This document shows, piece after piece, positions 53,616 to 63,451 of a DNA stretch of 64,000 bases. Below the pieces are notes generated by a model. That model worked only from the letters and a program-made list of their open reading frames with translations. It had not been told where the DNA came from and did not search any database. Where the stretch lies: the NCBI GenBank assembly GCA_002395155.1, contig DGWD01000036.1, positions 40,096-104,095 on the forward strand. Reading direction: 5' to 3'. The position numbers and the translations under genes were made by a program. How positions within the stretch are numbered: position 1 is the first letter of the stretch; every line of letters begins with the position of its first letter. The stretch is from Treponema sp. UBA4267 (GTDB taxonomy: Bacteria; Spirochaetota; Spirochaetia; Treponematales; Treponemataceae).

Positions 53616-54368
53616 TCAGGCTAATTTCTGAGATTCCTTTAAGCAGATTTGAGCAGTTTCATAATCTCCAAGACGACTATATTCTTCGCTCATCTTTTTT
53701 AAGAAGAAGGAATCTGCGGACTTACCAAAACCTAATTCTAGTGCTCTTTCGTAGGTATCAAGGGCAAGTTCATCGGAAATAACTCCATCAATATTTTTTT
53801 TGAGGATATTCAGGGTAAATTCCATTACTTCCGGGAAGAAAATATAGAAGTATTCGTAGGAATATTCCATTTTTATAATATCTTCCAGCAGAACTATAGC
53901 ATCGTAGTATTCACCGCGTATAACTAACTCTTCTGCAAGAATATATCCATAATCCATAAAATCTTCGCGGGTAAACCACTTTTTTAGACTAAAATCTGCA
54001 TGATTTGTCTGCATGCGTTTGAACTCGGCAACGGCTTCATCTTCCTTGTGGTGCATAAGGGTATAAAAGATTAATTTTGCCCTGCTTTCCTGGTCCTGAC
54101 GTTCACTGAGCCAGTTGTAATAATTAAATTCGCCACTTTTGTTTTTTTTACGGAAGATATTTGAAATTACAGATTCATCAAAAATAGATCGCTGCCGGCT
54201 ATCTGAAAGAACCCGATAAGCCTGTACTACATCATTAAATTCAGCAGAATGACTTTGAGTGCCGGAAGAATCTGGATGGAGGAGTTTAACTTTTTCACGA
54301 TATGCTCTTTTGATTTCTGCCAGAGTTGCATTTTGCCTTACTCCCAGAACCTTGTAAAAATCTTTCAT
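53616..54368 (-). CDS. J-domain protein (DnaJ-like)
   Basis: 250 residues. Residues 3-65 are a J domain with the HPD motif (residues 31-33, LLHPDSSG) that activates DnaK. No Gly/Phe-rich or zinc-finger domain follows. Residues about 80-250 are helical and TPR-like. It is a specialised co-chaperone, not DnaJ itself. No Shine-Dalgarno precedes the ATG; a TATTAT lies 11 bases upstream. It lies downstream of uspA. Confidence 0.88.
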   Translation of the reverse strand: MKDFYKVLGVRQNATLAEIKRAYREKVKLLHPDSSGTQSHSAEFNDVVQAYRVLSDSRQRSIFDESVISNIFRKKNKSGEFNYYNWLSERQDQESRAKLIFYTLMHHKEDEAVAEFKRMQTNHADFSLKKWFTREDFMDYGYILAEELVIRGEYYDAIVLLEDIIKMEYSYEYFYIFFPEVMEFTLNILKKNIDGVISDELALDTYERALELGFGKSADSFFLKKMSEEYSRLGDYETAQICLKESQKLA

Positions 54369-54393
54369 AAGATATTTCTATAATAGAGGAATG

Positions 54394-54891
54394 TTAGAAA
54401 ACTTTAAAGGCATCTGAAATATCTGGCTTTTGAACAATTAAAACAGGACATTTTGAATTAGCAAGAACTTCACTCTGGTCTGTTGAAAGAACTCTACGCT
54501 TGTAACCGCTACTATCAGAAGTTTTTTCGTTTCCACCAAGAATAATTAAATCGGCATTGTATTCATCTGCGGCTTTTAAAATTTCTGTAAAAACACCGCC
54601 GTTTCTAAGTTCTGTTTCAACCTTAAGTCCCTTAGTGCTGGCTAGCATTTCTACATAAGCAAGATAATGACTTCCATCTTCTGTAAGACGTTCTTCATAA
54701 TCAGTCTTTTCGTCTGTCATTAAAAAGCGATTCATAGAAAGGTATTTTAGTGTTGCAGAATCTACTACATAAACAAATTTAATTGAAATGTGGTAACTTC
54801 TAGCCATCATGATTGCATACATTGCGGCGTGAATAGATGAGGTATGTCCGTTTATTGCAACGATAATTTTTTTATAAAAACCCTTTTGCAT
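54394..54891 (-). CDS. Universal stress protein
   Basis: 165 residues of the UspA fold: IIVAINGHTSSIHAAMYAI at the start, LIILGG in the middle, CPVLIVQKP at the end. The usual ATP-loop GxxG is altered (GGNEKTSDSSG), so nucleotide binding is uncertain. It follows the V-ATPase D-subunit gene and has its own -10 box. Confidence 0.85.
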   Translation of the reverse strand: MQKGFYKKIIVAINGHTSSIHAAMYAIMMARSYHISIKFVYVVDSATLKYLSMNRFLMTDEKTDYEERLTEDGSHYLAYVEMLASTKGLKVETELRNGGVFTEILKAADEYNADLIILGGNEKTSDSSGYKRRVLSTDQSEVLANSKCPVLIVQKPDISDAFKVF

Positions 54892-54897
54892 ACTTGT

Positions 54898-54906
54898 ATT
54901 CTAACA
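54898..54906 (-). promoter_or_regulatory. Leaderless extended -10 promoter of uspA
   Basis: TGTTAGAAT on the minus strand with 6 bases to the uspA ATG. It lies in the 22-base gap after the D-subunit gene. Confidence 0.5.
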
Positions 54907-54913
54907 CTAATTA

Positions 54914-55537
54914 TTATTTACTGCCATTTTTCTTTTTAAGTGCTTTTAAAACAAACACGTTTTCTCTTTCGCGTTCTTCCAAAACACTTTCAATATAGGC
55001 TTTTGTTTCTTTTGTTTGCGGAATTATCATTTTATCCAGGGCATTTACACGTCTCTGGGTTCTTTTTACTTCTTCTGCAAGGCGCCATACAATTGTTCGA
55101 ATTGAAGCCATTTGAGTAAGAAGAGAAAGAAGCTGGAAAAACTTTTCAATTGTTGCATCGGTGTTGGCATCAGTTCCCATAAAGGAATAAAAAAGTTCCT
55201 GCTGTGGCATATTAACATCCATAGTAGAAAAACCCATACCACCAATTGTTACTTTTTTTTCGCTAAACTCAAAATCATAATGTATACCATGAGAAATTCG
55301 CTCAATCTGATCTGCACCATCGCTCATTAAAAGTTTTTTAAGGGCTGGGTAGGCCTGGGCCACAACTTTATCAATTTCCTGTTCCAAAAGCTTTACTTTT
55401 TCTACCAGGTGCATAAGTTCACGAACAAGAATTTCTCGTTTTTCTTCCAAAAGATCATAACCATTTGTTGAAATGGCTAACTGTTCTTTCATTGCGAGAA
55501 GGTTTGATTTTGTTGGTGCAACATTTAATTTTGCCAT
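54914..55537 (-). CDS. atpD: V-type ATP synthase subunit D
   Basis: 207 residues. The central rotor shaft: long coiled-coil N- and C-terminal helices (LNVAPTKSNLLAMKEQLAI, RRVNALDKMIIP) of the V/A-ATPase D family. It couples catalysis in the A3B3 head to the membrane ring. It lies last in the V-ATPase operon, after B. Confidence 0.92.
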   Translation of the reverse strand: MAKLNVAPTKSNLLAMKEQLAISTNGYDLLEEKREILVRELMHLVEKVKLLEQEIDKVVAQAYPALKKLLMSDGADQIERISHGIHYDFEFSEKKVTIGGMGFSTMDVNMPQQELFYSFMGTDANTDATIEKFFQLLSLLTQMASIRTIVWRLAEEVKRTQRRVNALDKMIIPQTKETKAYIESVLEERERENVFVLKALKKKNGSK

Positions 55538-55561
55538 TTACGCCTCTAGTTTCTTAGCCTT

Positions 55562-56944
55562 CTAGGCATTTTCCTTACCAAGATATTTTTCAATAAACTC
55601 AGGTTTAATACGGGTTAATTCTTCGCGAGGAAGTTCCTTCAAAATACTCCAGCCTAAATCCAAAGTTTGTTCAATTGTACGGTCTTCATGTTCACCCTGA
55701 TTAAAGAATTCCTGTTCAAGGCGGTTACCAAAATTTAAGTAAGCGTGATCTAGAGGACTTAATTCTTCTTCACCAATAATTGCGGCCAAGTTTCGAATGC
55801 TTTTTACTTTAGAATAGGCTGCAAAGAGCTGGGAAGAAACGTTTGCATGATCTTCTCGTGTCATGTCAGGTCCAATTCCGTCCTTCATCAAGCGTGATAA
55901 TGATGGAAGACCTGCAACTGGCGGATAAACACCCTGCTGAGAAAGTTCACGGCCTAGTACAATCTGACCTTCTGTAATATAACCTGTAAGATCAGGAATT
56001 GGATGGGAAATATCGTCGTTTGGCATTGTAAGAATTGGAATCTGAGTAATTGAACCCTTACTTCCTTTAATACGGCCTGCACGTTCGTAAAGTTCAGCCA
56101 AGTCGGAATAAAGATATCCAGGATAGCCTTTTCGTCCAGGAACCTCTCCACGAGTTGTAGAAATTTCACGAAGAGCTTCACAGTAGTTTGTCATATCAGT
56201 CATTACAACAAGTACATGCATACCTTTTTCAAATGCAAGGTATTCGGCTGCAGTCAAAGCACAACGAGGTGTAATAATACGTTCAATAGAAGGCGAATCT
56301 GCCAGAGACTGGAACATTACAACCTTAGAAAGAACGCCAGATTCCTGGAAAGTATCGATAAAGAAACGGGCAACATCGTATTTAATACCCATTCCTGCAA
56401 AAACCATTACGAATTCTTCATCACTATTACGCAACTTAGCCTGACGAATAATCTGAGCAGCAAGTTTATTATGTGGAAGACCATTTCCAGAGAAAATAGG
56501 AAGTTTTTGGCCACGTACAAGAGAATTCATTCCATCGATTGAAGAAATACCTGTCTGGATAAAGTCTCTTGGGTAAACACGTGCATAAGGATTCATAGGA
56601 TAGCCGTTTACATTTCGTTTTTCAGAACTAATAATTTCTGGATAACCGTCTATTGGCTGACCAAGACCGTTGAAAACACGTCCAAGAAGGCCCTCGCCTA
56701 CTCTAAGTTCAAGAGGTTCATTTAAAAATTCAAAAGTTGATTCATCAAGATCAAGTCCAGTGGTTGTACCAAAAACCTGAACAACTACTGCTTCATCTGA
56801 AATATCTACAACCTTACCAGTACGTTTTTCTCCGCTTCTGTCTCGAACATAAACAGTTTCGTTGTAAAAAACATTTTCAGTTCTCTTAAGAACAACAATT
56901 GGCCCGTCAACAGAAGTAACGCCTCTATATTCAATACCTTTCAT
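55562..56944 (-). CDS. atpB: V-type ATP synthase subunit B
   Basis: 460 residues. Non-catalytic, nucleotide-binding-like subunit of the hexamer: PIFSGNGLPHNKLAAQI replaces a canonical P-loop, and TDMTNYCEALREIS, typical of B, follows. 22 bases separate it from the A gene. Confidence 0.95.
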   Translation of the reverse strand: MKGIEYRGVTSVDGPIVVLKRTENVFYNETVYVRDRSGEKRTGKVVDISDEAVVVQVFGTTTGLDLDESTFEFLNEPLELRVGEGLLGRVFNGLGQPIDGYPEIISSEKRNVNGYPMNPYARVYPRDFIQTGISSIDGMNSLVRGQKLPIFSGNGLPHNKLAAQIIRQAKLRNSDEEFVMVFAGMGIKYDVARFFIDTFQESGVLSKVVMFQSLADSPSIERIITPRCALTAAEYLAFEKGMHVLVVMTDMTNYCEALREISTTRGEVPGRKGYPGYLYSDLAELYERAGRIKGSKGSITQIPILTMPNDDISHPIPDLTGYITEGQIVLGRELSQQGVYPPVAGLPSLSRLMKDGIGPDMTREDHANVSSQLFAAYSKVKSIRNLAAIIGEEELSPLDHAYLNFGNRLEQEFFNQGEHEDRTIEQTLDLGWSILKELPREELTRIKPEFIEKYLGKENA

Positions 56945-56965
56945 ACCATTCCTTCCTTTATCCTG

Positions 56966-58729
56966 CTATCTTGCCAAATAGGTGTGTTCAAGTTCTGCAA
57001 GCTGGAAATCCAGGTGGTCTCTTATTTCCTGAATCTTGTCCAATTCTTCATTTTTAATGCCCATTTTAATTCGGACAATTTCTTCGCATACAGGAAGCTC
57101 CGCAACTTGAGGAAGAGGACATCCATCCTTTACAAGTTTTAAGGCTCTTTCGTAGTATTGCATAATTAAATCAAGAATTGCTATTTCTTTATCAGTTGAA
57201 CAATACTTATCAACATCATCAAAAGCATTCTGTTGTAAGAAACCGTTCTTTATCATTTCTGCTGTTTTCAAAACAAGTCTTTCCGAATCTGGCAAGGCAT
57301 CTGGTCCAATCAAACGAACAATCTGCTGGAGTCGGTTTTCGTTTTTAAGCAGGTTAATTGCCTTGGTTCTAAGAGATTCCCAAAGAGGATTATGATGTTC
57401 CCACCAGTCCCGAACTTCATCTGCATATTCTGAATAAGAATCTATCCAACCAATTGCAGGATAGTGTCTGGCATTGGCAAGTTCACGGTCCAAAGCCCAG
57501 AAACAACGGATAAAGCGTTTTGTATGCTGGGTAACAGGTTCAGAAAAGTCTCCACCAGGTGGCGAAACTGCTCCAATAATTGAAACAGAACCTTCTTGAC
57601 CTTCAAAATTAATTACACGGCCTGCTCGTTCGTAGAAAGATGCAAGTCGGGTTGGAAGATAAGCAGGGAAACCTTCTTCGGCAGGCATTTCTTCCATACG
57701 ACCAGAAAGTTCACGCAAAGCTTCGGCCCAGCGGGAAGTGGAATCGGCCATAATTGCAACATGCATTCCCATATCACGGAAGTATTCTGCAAGTGTAATT
57801 CCTGAATAAAGAGAAACTTCGCGGGCTGCAACAGGCATGTTTGAAGTATTTGCAATAAGAATTGTTCTTTCCATGATGGAACGTCCAGTTCTTGGGTCTA
57901 TAAGTTCTGGGAACTCTGTAAGTACCTCGGTCATTTCGTTTCCACGTTCACCACAACCAATGTATACGATTAAGTCGGCATCACACCACTTTGCAATGGC
58001 ATGCTGAGTCATGGTTTTACCGGTTCCGAAACCTCCAGGAATTGCGGCAGTACCACCTTTTGAAAGTGGGAAGAATACATCAATTACTCGCTGTCCTGTA
58101 ATAAGAGGTTCTGTAACACCCAATTTTTGTGAATATGGTCTAGGCTGGCGTACAGGCCAATACTGGGCAAGTTGAATTTCTTCATCAAGTTCTGTGGTGG
58201 CAATTACATCATTTACCGTATAGTCCCCAGTTCCCTTAAAGCTTTTTAGGGTTCGACCGCGAATCTGTGGAGGAACCATGATTTTTTCGGTGATGGACTG
58301 AGTTTCTACAACAGTACCAAGGAACATGCCAGGATGAATTAGCATACCCTCTTTTACATTTTCAAGGGCATCGAAGTGCCAGATTTTTTCTTCATCAATT
58401 GGCTGAGTTCTCTGTCCTGGTAAAAGGAAACCACCAGACTGCTCATACATAGCCTGCAAAGGACGCTGAATACCATCATAAATATTTCCAACAATTCCAG
58501 GTCCAAGTCTGAGTGATAAAGGACGCTCTGTACACACAACTTTTTCACCAATGTGCATACCAGTATCTTCCTCATAAACCTGGATTGTGGCATTTCCCTT
58601 GTTTTGGCGAATAATTTCACCAATAAGGCGATTTTCACCAACATCAACTACATCATAAAGACCACAACCGTCCAGTCCCTGGGCATAAACAATTGGACCT
58701 GAAATACGGGTGATTTTACCTTCTATCAT
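56966..58729 (-). CDS. atpA: V-type ATP synthase catalytic subunit A
   Basis: 587 residues, the usual length with the A-specific non-homologous insert. The Walker A motif is GGFGTGKT and the VYIGCGERGNEMTEVL segment follows. It catalyses ATP hydrolysis or synthesis. The start overlaps the E-subunit stop by 4 bases, indicating translational coupling. Confidence 0.97.
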   Translation of the reverse strand: MIEGKITRISGPIVYAQGLDGCGLYDVVDVGENRLIGEIIRQNKGNATIQVYEEDTGMHIGEKVVCTERPLSLRLGPGIVGNIYDGIQRPLQAMYEQSGGFLLPGQRTQPIDEEKIWHFDALENVKEGMLIHPGMFLGTVVETQSITEKIMVPPQIRGRTLKSFKGTGDYTVNDVIATTELDEEIQLAQYWPVRQPRPYSQKLGVTEPLITGQRVIDVFFPLSKGGTAAIPGGFGTGKTMTQHAIAKWCDADLIVYIGCGERGNEMTEVLTEFPELIDPRTGRSIMERTILIANTSNMPVAAREVSLYSGITLAEYFRDMGMHVAIMADSTSRWAEALRELSGRMEEMPAEEGFPAYLPTRLASFYERAGRVINFEGQEGSVSIIGAVSPPGGDFSEPVTQHTKRFIRCFWALDRELANARHYPAIGWIDSYSEYADEVRDWWEHHNPLWESLRTKAINLLKNENRLQQIVRLIGPDALPDSERLVLKTAEMIKNGFLQQNAFDDVDKYCSTDKEIAILDLIMQYYERALKLVKDGCPLPQVAELPVCEEIVRIKMGIKNEELDKIQEIRDHLDFQLAELEHTYLAR

Positions 58730-59355
58730 AATTGTCCTCCGAAAAGTGCGTCAGACAAGTCTGCTCTATTTTTATCCAGAATCTGACTAATGGCCTGGCT
58801 CAAGGTAAGTCGACAGCGGAAGGATTTATCCTGAGCTTCAAGAATTATTCCCTGAGGTTTTTCTAGTCCACAATCATCTTCAAGTGCTATTTTTCTAAAG
58901 ATTGTTTCCTTACATTCAGCAAGATTTTTTCCTAGCCTTTTTGTAAGCATTTTTTTTGCGGCTTCAAAATCAAAGCCGTAAACATAAGCTGTAATTTTTT
59001 TATCCTTATCAAGGGTTGTAAAATCGAACCCATTCAAGGCAATTTCAAGTCTCTTTTCTTCTGATAAAGAAGCAAGATATTCATTTATATTTTTTACGAT
59101 TGAGTTTTGAATAAATGAAACTTCAAAACACTCTTTTTGCAGAGGTATAGCAGCTTTTTGGTCCTGTTCAAAGGCAGCTAACTTTTTTGAATAAGCAAGT
59201 TCTTTTTCTGCCCTTGTTTTTTCAATATCATCATCTAACGATTCTAACAATTTGGCACAGTCTAGATCGGCCTTTTGAAGAATACTTCCAGCCTTTTTTC
59301 TTGCATCTGCCTGAATCTCTTTATCTAATATTTCTGTAGAACGTAATTCCTGCAT
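58726..59355 (-). CDS. atpE: V-type ATP synthase subunit E
   Basis: 209 residues. Peripheral-stalk subunit: an N-terminal helix rich in charged residues (ILDKEIQADARKKAGSILQKA) and a globular C-terminus (about 115-209). Sequence identity to any one E is not strong by eye, but the position between F and A and the length fit. Confidence 0.85.
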   Translation of the reverse strand: MQELRSTEILDKEIQADARKKAGSILQKADLDCAKLLESLDDDIEKTRAEKELAYSKKLAAFEQDQKAAIPLQKECFEVSFIQNSIVKNINEYLASLSEEKRLEIALNGFDFTTLDKDKKITAYVYGFDFEAAKKMLTKRLGKNLAECKETIFRKIALEDDCGLEKPQGIILEAQDKSFRCRLTLSQAISQILDKNRADLSDALFGGQL

Positions 59356-59391
59356 TCTAAACCTCTGTATTTTTTTTCTAAAAAGTAACCA

Positions 59392-59724
59392 CTAAACTTC
59401 GACCCCAACGGCTTCTTTTATTGCATCTGAAAGAGACTTTTTACCCTTTAGATGTCCATCCAAGCCAGGAACTTCTACAATTAGAGGAAACTTACCTGTT
59501 TTTTGCCATGCTATTTCTTCGTCTTCAATTTGACTGGCGGCATGTTCAGTTAGAATAAGGACCCTTGGAATTTCTCCAGAAGGAATATTTGCAGGGCCAC
59601 CTTTTCCTGTAACTCTATTAAATGCATCAAGAACTTCTGCTCTTGTTTCTGCAATTACACCGTCTACACCAGTCAACTTGAAGGCTAGAACGATTTCTCG
59701 CTCACCAATAATAAAAAATTTCAC
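59392..59724 (-). CDS. atpF: V-type ATP synthase subunit F
   Basis: 110 residues, Rossmann-like: FFIIGEREIVLAFKLTGVDG at the start and ILTEHAASQIEDE, as in the F family. Part of the central stalk with D. Lies between K and E. Confidence 0.92.
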   Translation of the reverse strand: MKFFIIGEREIVLAFKLTGVDGVIAETRAEVLDAFNRVTGKGGPANIPSGEIPRVLILTEHAASQIEDEEIAWQKTGKFPLIVEVPGLDGHLKGKKSLSDAIKEAVGVEV

Positions 59725-59745
59725 TTTAACCTGTTGAAACTCTAA

Positions 59746-60045
59746 TTACATGAACAAGATAAGAACCGCAACAAGCATTCCCCAAAGACAAATACCTTCA
59801 GCAAGACCAAGGAATGGAAGAGCTTTTCCTGAAAGTTCTGGGTTTTCGCTCATAGCACCCATAGCAGCGGCACCAATTTTACCAACAGCCATACCACCGG
59901 CAATACAAGCCAGACCAACTGCAATAGCAGCAGACAAGTACTTTACAGCTCCGGTAGAAGATGCAGCAGCGGCTTCTGCTTCCTGAGCAAACAAACTAGC
60001 GCAGCTTGCTAAAACTGCCAAGATTGATAAGAATCTCTTTTTCAT
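59746..60045 (-). CDS. atpK: V-type ATP synthase proteolipid subunit K
   Basis: 99 residues. Two membrane helices (about 36-60 and 76-98) form a single hairpin, with ion-binding Glu at residue 83 (LAEGICLWG). This makes a ring of single-hairpin subunits. It has a signal-peptide-like N-terminus (MKKRFLSILAVLASCASLFA) before an Ala/Glu stretch, which may be cleaved on insertion. Whether H+ or Na+ is carried cannot be decided. Confidence 0.92.
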   Translation of the reverse strand: MKKRFLSILAVLASCASLFAQEAEAAAASSTGAVKYLSAAIAVGLACIAGGMAVGKIGAAAMGAMSENPELSGKALPFLGLAEGICLWGMLVAVLILFM

Positions 60046-60085
60046 ATATTACCTCTTTTTAAGAACTAAGCTTTTTGCTGATGTT

Positions 60086-62083
60086 CTAATTTACAAAATC
60101 AAATTTAAAAGGCTGGAATTCTCTTCCAGTCTCGTGGAAGAACTTACTGAAGAATTCGTAGTACTGAAGTCTTACTACCTGAATTGCTACAATCATTCCT
60201 TCCAAAACAACAATTAATGCATTTCCAATAATTAATACAAGAATACCTGCAGGAGTTGTCTGTCCACCACACAAGTTTGTAAGAGTAAGAATTGTAAAGT
60301 TCAAAACGGCATGTGACAGAGCAAAAGCACCTACACGAACAAAGCTAACTGTATTTGAAAGATAGCCCGAAATTACTTCTATAATTTCTACTACACTTGA
60401 AATAACGTAGGTTCCAAAACCATTTTCAAGCAAAGGCTTTTCATGATTAAGGGCACGTTCAAATGGGGAAGCAAAAGCTGCAAAGAAAAGTGAAGTTCCA
60501 ATAATAATCCAGTCGTAAACTGCTATCTTATGGTGTAAAAGTACAATTCTAAGAACAAGACCAATTACATACCAGAAGAAAATTGCACCAGCAAGACCAT
60601 TTTTACCAAAGAATGCATCACCATATTTTTTACGGTTTATATTATTTATAATGTTGATTACGAGACCGCAGGTATTAATTAAGAAACCAATTCCTACAGC
60701 AACCCCAAACACTCCAAACATTGCATAAATTGATTTAGGATCTCCGTTTGGCATAAGCTTTAGAATAGGAGCATGAGGTTTTCCAAAAAGGCCTGTTACC
60801 CATTCTGCAAATGGCTCAAGCAAAGTTTCTGTTCCAAAGAATTCTCCGGTAAGCAAGCCCATTATTGAACTTGAAATACCAATACACATAAATACACGAC
60901 CAAACTTTTCCCAACCACCAAGCTTAAAAATTTTGAGGGTCATTAAAAGCCCTACCAGAAAAAGTATTAAGCCCTGTCCACAATCACCAAACATAATTCC
61001 AAAAAGAACTGTAAAGAAGATTGCTACCCATGGCGTTGGGTCGATTGAACCATAAACTGGAGAACCATAAGAAAAAATTACTCTTTCAAAGCTTTTAAGT
61101 AATTTTCCGTGTTTAAGCTGAACTGGAACCTGTTCCTTGCCAGACATAACACTTGGAACTTCGTAAGGTTCATAGTTTCGAATTGCAATTCTTCCTTCTG
61201 TAAGTTCATCCAAAGACTTCATGTAAGAATCTACATCATTTGCAGAAATCCAACCTGTAATTCTATAGACCAATTCTGTAGATTCAAGACTTGCCTTTAC
61301 GTTTTCAATTTGAATTGCAAGAGAAAACTTTTTATACAAATAATTTAAACGTTCTTTGTGAGTTTCGGCAAAATTTGTTTTTTCGGTATTTAATTCCTGA
61401 AGTTGAAGTTCTGCTTCATCCCTTTTGAGTTTCATTCCATCAAGAACATCCTGTGGAATACCCTTAAAGTCTGGAGGAACTTGCATTTCTACAAAGTTTA
61501 CTTTCTTAAGTTCTGTTTCCAGAGCAAAACGGCCTTTTTTAGATGAAGCTACCAAAATACGAGATTTGTCGTTTCCAAGAGGAATTACAACTGCAAAACC
61601 TTCCAGACTATTTTTTAAGTCATCAAAATCTTTTTCCGAAATCTTTCCAAGCTTAAGAGAAAGAAAAGAAAGATGTTCAAGTTCGGAATATGAAACCTGA
61701 AGATTTGAAAAGGCCATAGATTCATTATAAGCTTCTGTGAGTTTGTTTACATTTTCTGCAGACTGACTAAGTCTTTCCTGTAATTCCTTGTAAGAAGCAA
61801 TAATTTTACTGGCAGCTGATCGATCTTCATCTACAGGGGCAGAAACTTCTGCTATATCATTTGTAAGAGGTTCAAGAACTAAATCCTCTCTGATTTTTTT
61901 AAGTTCTTCAAAAAACTGCTTATCTATATTTGAGATAGAAGCTGTAGTTTCTTCCTTTGAATCCTTGCTTCGTGTATTTTGAAAAAGGAAGTTTTGCTGT
62001 TTTCCAATGTATTCAATTACAGATGAAATATCCTGTTTTAAAACCATAAGTTCCAGGAGTTTCATTTCAGTTGTCTTAGCCAT
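60086..62083 (-). CDS. atpI: V-type ATP synthase subunit I (a-type)
   Basis: 665 residues. A cytoplasmic coiled-coil half (about 1-330) and a membrane half with about seven helices (from WVAIFFTVLFGIMFGDCGQG). It forms the ion half-channels opposite the K ring. The 5' end overlaps the C-subunit gene by 8 bases. Confidence 0.94.
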   Translation of the reverse strand: MAKTTEMKLLELMVLKQDISSVIEYIGKQQNFLFQNTRSKDSKEETTASISNIDKQFFEELKKIREDLVLEPLTNDIAEVSAPVDEDRSAASKIIASYKELQERLSQSAENVNKLTEAYNESMAFSNLQVSYSELEHLSFLSLKLGKISEKDFDDLKNSLEGFAVVIPLGNDKSRILVASSKKGRFALETELKKVNFVEMQVPPDFKGIPQDVLDGMKLKRDEAELQLQELNTEKTNFAETHKERLNYLYKKFSLAIQIENVKASLESTELVYRITGWISANDVDSYMKSLDELTEGRIAIRNYEPYEVPSVMSGKEQVPVQLKHGKLLKSFERVIFSYGSPVYGSIDPTPWVAIFFTVLFGIMFGDCGQGLILFLVGLLMTLKIFKLGGWEKFGRVFMCIGISSSIMGLLTGEFFGTETLLEPFAEWVTGLFGKPHAPILKLMPNGDPKSIYAMFGVFGVAVGIGFLINTCGLVINIINNINRKKYGDAFFGKNGLAGAIFFWYVIGLVLRIVLLHHKIAVYDWIIIGTSLFFAAFASPFERALNHEKPLLENGFGTYVISSVVEIIEVISGYLSNTVSFVRVGAFALSHAVLNFTILTLTNLCGGQTTPAGILVLIIGNALIVVLEGMIVAIQVVRLQYYEFFSKFFHETGREFQPFKFDFVN

Positions 62084-63107
62084 TTATACCTCCATCTGCA
62101 ATAAGATTCAGAGCTTTCATTGCATCCTCAGGATTTATATTTAATCTTATACTTTCTACTGCTGTACGGATACAGCTTAATTCATATTCTTTAATTTTAA
62201 ACCAGCCCAAGAGCGAACAATCTGTCATTGGATATTGGTGAAAAAGATTCAGAGCAAGTTTATTTAGTTTTGACTTTCCAATCTTTTCTATCCAGACAGG
62301 ATCAATTTTCCATATCTCTCCGGCAAAATGAGGATTTACATAATCTTTGTATTTCCACTTTTCCCATGGACCAATTTCATCTAAAGGAAAATCCAAAATT
62401 TTAATAGCTGGAGCGGCAATTGGGTCTTCCTGGTTAGGAGCTTCGTTTACATATATAAGATGATTTAGGATTTGGTCCTTATCCATTTTGTAATAAATTC
62501 TTAAACGTAAAGCCCAAACTATATTTTTGATTATGTATTCTTCTTTAAATAATCTTACAAGGCCTTCCTTACTTTCGCCAGTATATTTTTGAATTGATTT
62601 CCACAGATGCTGTACAACCTGAATATCAAGTTTATACTCCAGTTTTTCCTGTTCATGTTCTGATGGTAAGTCTTTTAGCCAGTCAAACTGAGTACCAGCA
62701 GTTATTTGAGCAAGATTTGGCCAGGCTTCATAGTGGCAAGTTGCAAAATCTCCCAAATCTACAAGTGAAGGCATATCACTTTCTTTATTTGCCAATGCCG
62801 ATAAAATTACTTTTAGATTTTCTGCTTCATAAATACAAAGTTGATCTGTAAGAATGGCACTTGGCTTATCGTAGGTGGAAACAAAACTTGCATAATCTGA
62901 AAAGAATTTGGAAAAAGCTTCTTTTTCTATTTTTTCAGCTAATAAAACTTCTGGCACTAAAGGAAGTGGAGACTTAAATAAAAGTGACCATAATTCTCCC
63001 AGGCTTTTTTGTTCAAAAAGGATTTGGGCCCTGTCAGCAATGAATGATTTTCCCAGATTTCCACTAGCCTTTGCAAAAGTAAAAGCACCAGCACCAGATT
63101 TATCCAT
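62076..63107 (-). CDS. atpC: V-type ATP synthase subunit C
   Basis: 343 residues, all-helical, soluble. It resembles the A/V-ATPase C (d) subunit that caps the rotor ring (LFHQYPMTDCSLLGWFKIKEYELSCIR region near the C-terminus is conserved). It is identified chiefly by position between H and I, length and that C-terminal segment. Confidence 0.85.
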   Translation of the reverse strand: MDKSGAGAFTFAKASGNLGKSFIADRAQILFEQKSLGELWSLLFKSPLPLVPEVLLAEKIEKEAFSKFFSDYASFVSTYDKPSAILTDQLCIYEAENLKVILSALANKESDMPSLVDLGDFATCHYEAWPNLAQITAGTQFDWLKDLPSEHEQEKLEYKLDIQVVQHLWKSIQKYTGESKEGLVRLFKEEYIIKNIVWALRLRIYYKMDKDQILNHLIYVNEAPNQEDPIAAPAIKILDFPLDEIGPWEKWKYKDYVNPHFAGEIWKIDPVWIEKIGKSKLNKLALNLFHQYPMTDCSLLGWFKIKEYELSCIRTAVESIRLNINPEDAMKALNLIADGGING

Positions 63108-63118
63108 AAGCAGGCACC

Positions 63119-63433
63119 TTAAGCCAATAAAAGCTTTTCTAGTAGGGACTCAAAGGATTTCTTATCTTGAGATTTTGCTTCAATTGAAGCCTTATAATCA
63201 TCTAATTCTTTTTTGTATTTAGCTTCAATTTGGTCGTGACTTTTCTTAAATTCGTCATCTAGATGAGCAACAAGCTGATCATATTTTTCTTTATATTGGG
63301 AATTATATTTTAGGTGAGCTTCAGAAAGACGTTTGTCAGCTTCTGTTTTTGCATCATTGATAAGAGAAGATGCAGTTTTTTCCACCTCAATAAGGTGTTT
63401 AATTGCATCAAGCTCAGGATTATTTTCTGCCAT
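63119..63433 (-). CDS. V-type ATP synthase subunit H/G (peripheral stalk)
   Basis: 104 residues, almost entirely one coiled coil rich in Lys/Glu/Ala (LIEVEKTASSLINDAKTEAD at the N-terminus is typical of this stalk subunit). It pairs with E to hold the head against rotation. The C gene lies 11 bases downstream. Confidence 0.82.
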   Translation of the reverse strand: MAENNPELDAIKHLIEVEKTASSLINDAKTEADKRLSEAHLKYNSQYKEKYDQLVAHLDDEFKKSHDQIEAKYKKELDDYKASIEAKSQDKKSFESLLEKLLLA

Positions 63434-63451
63434 CTTTTGCCTCCGAAAGAA

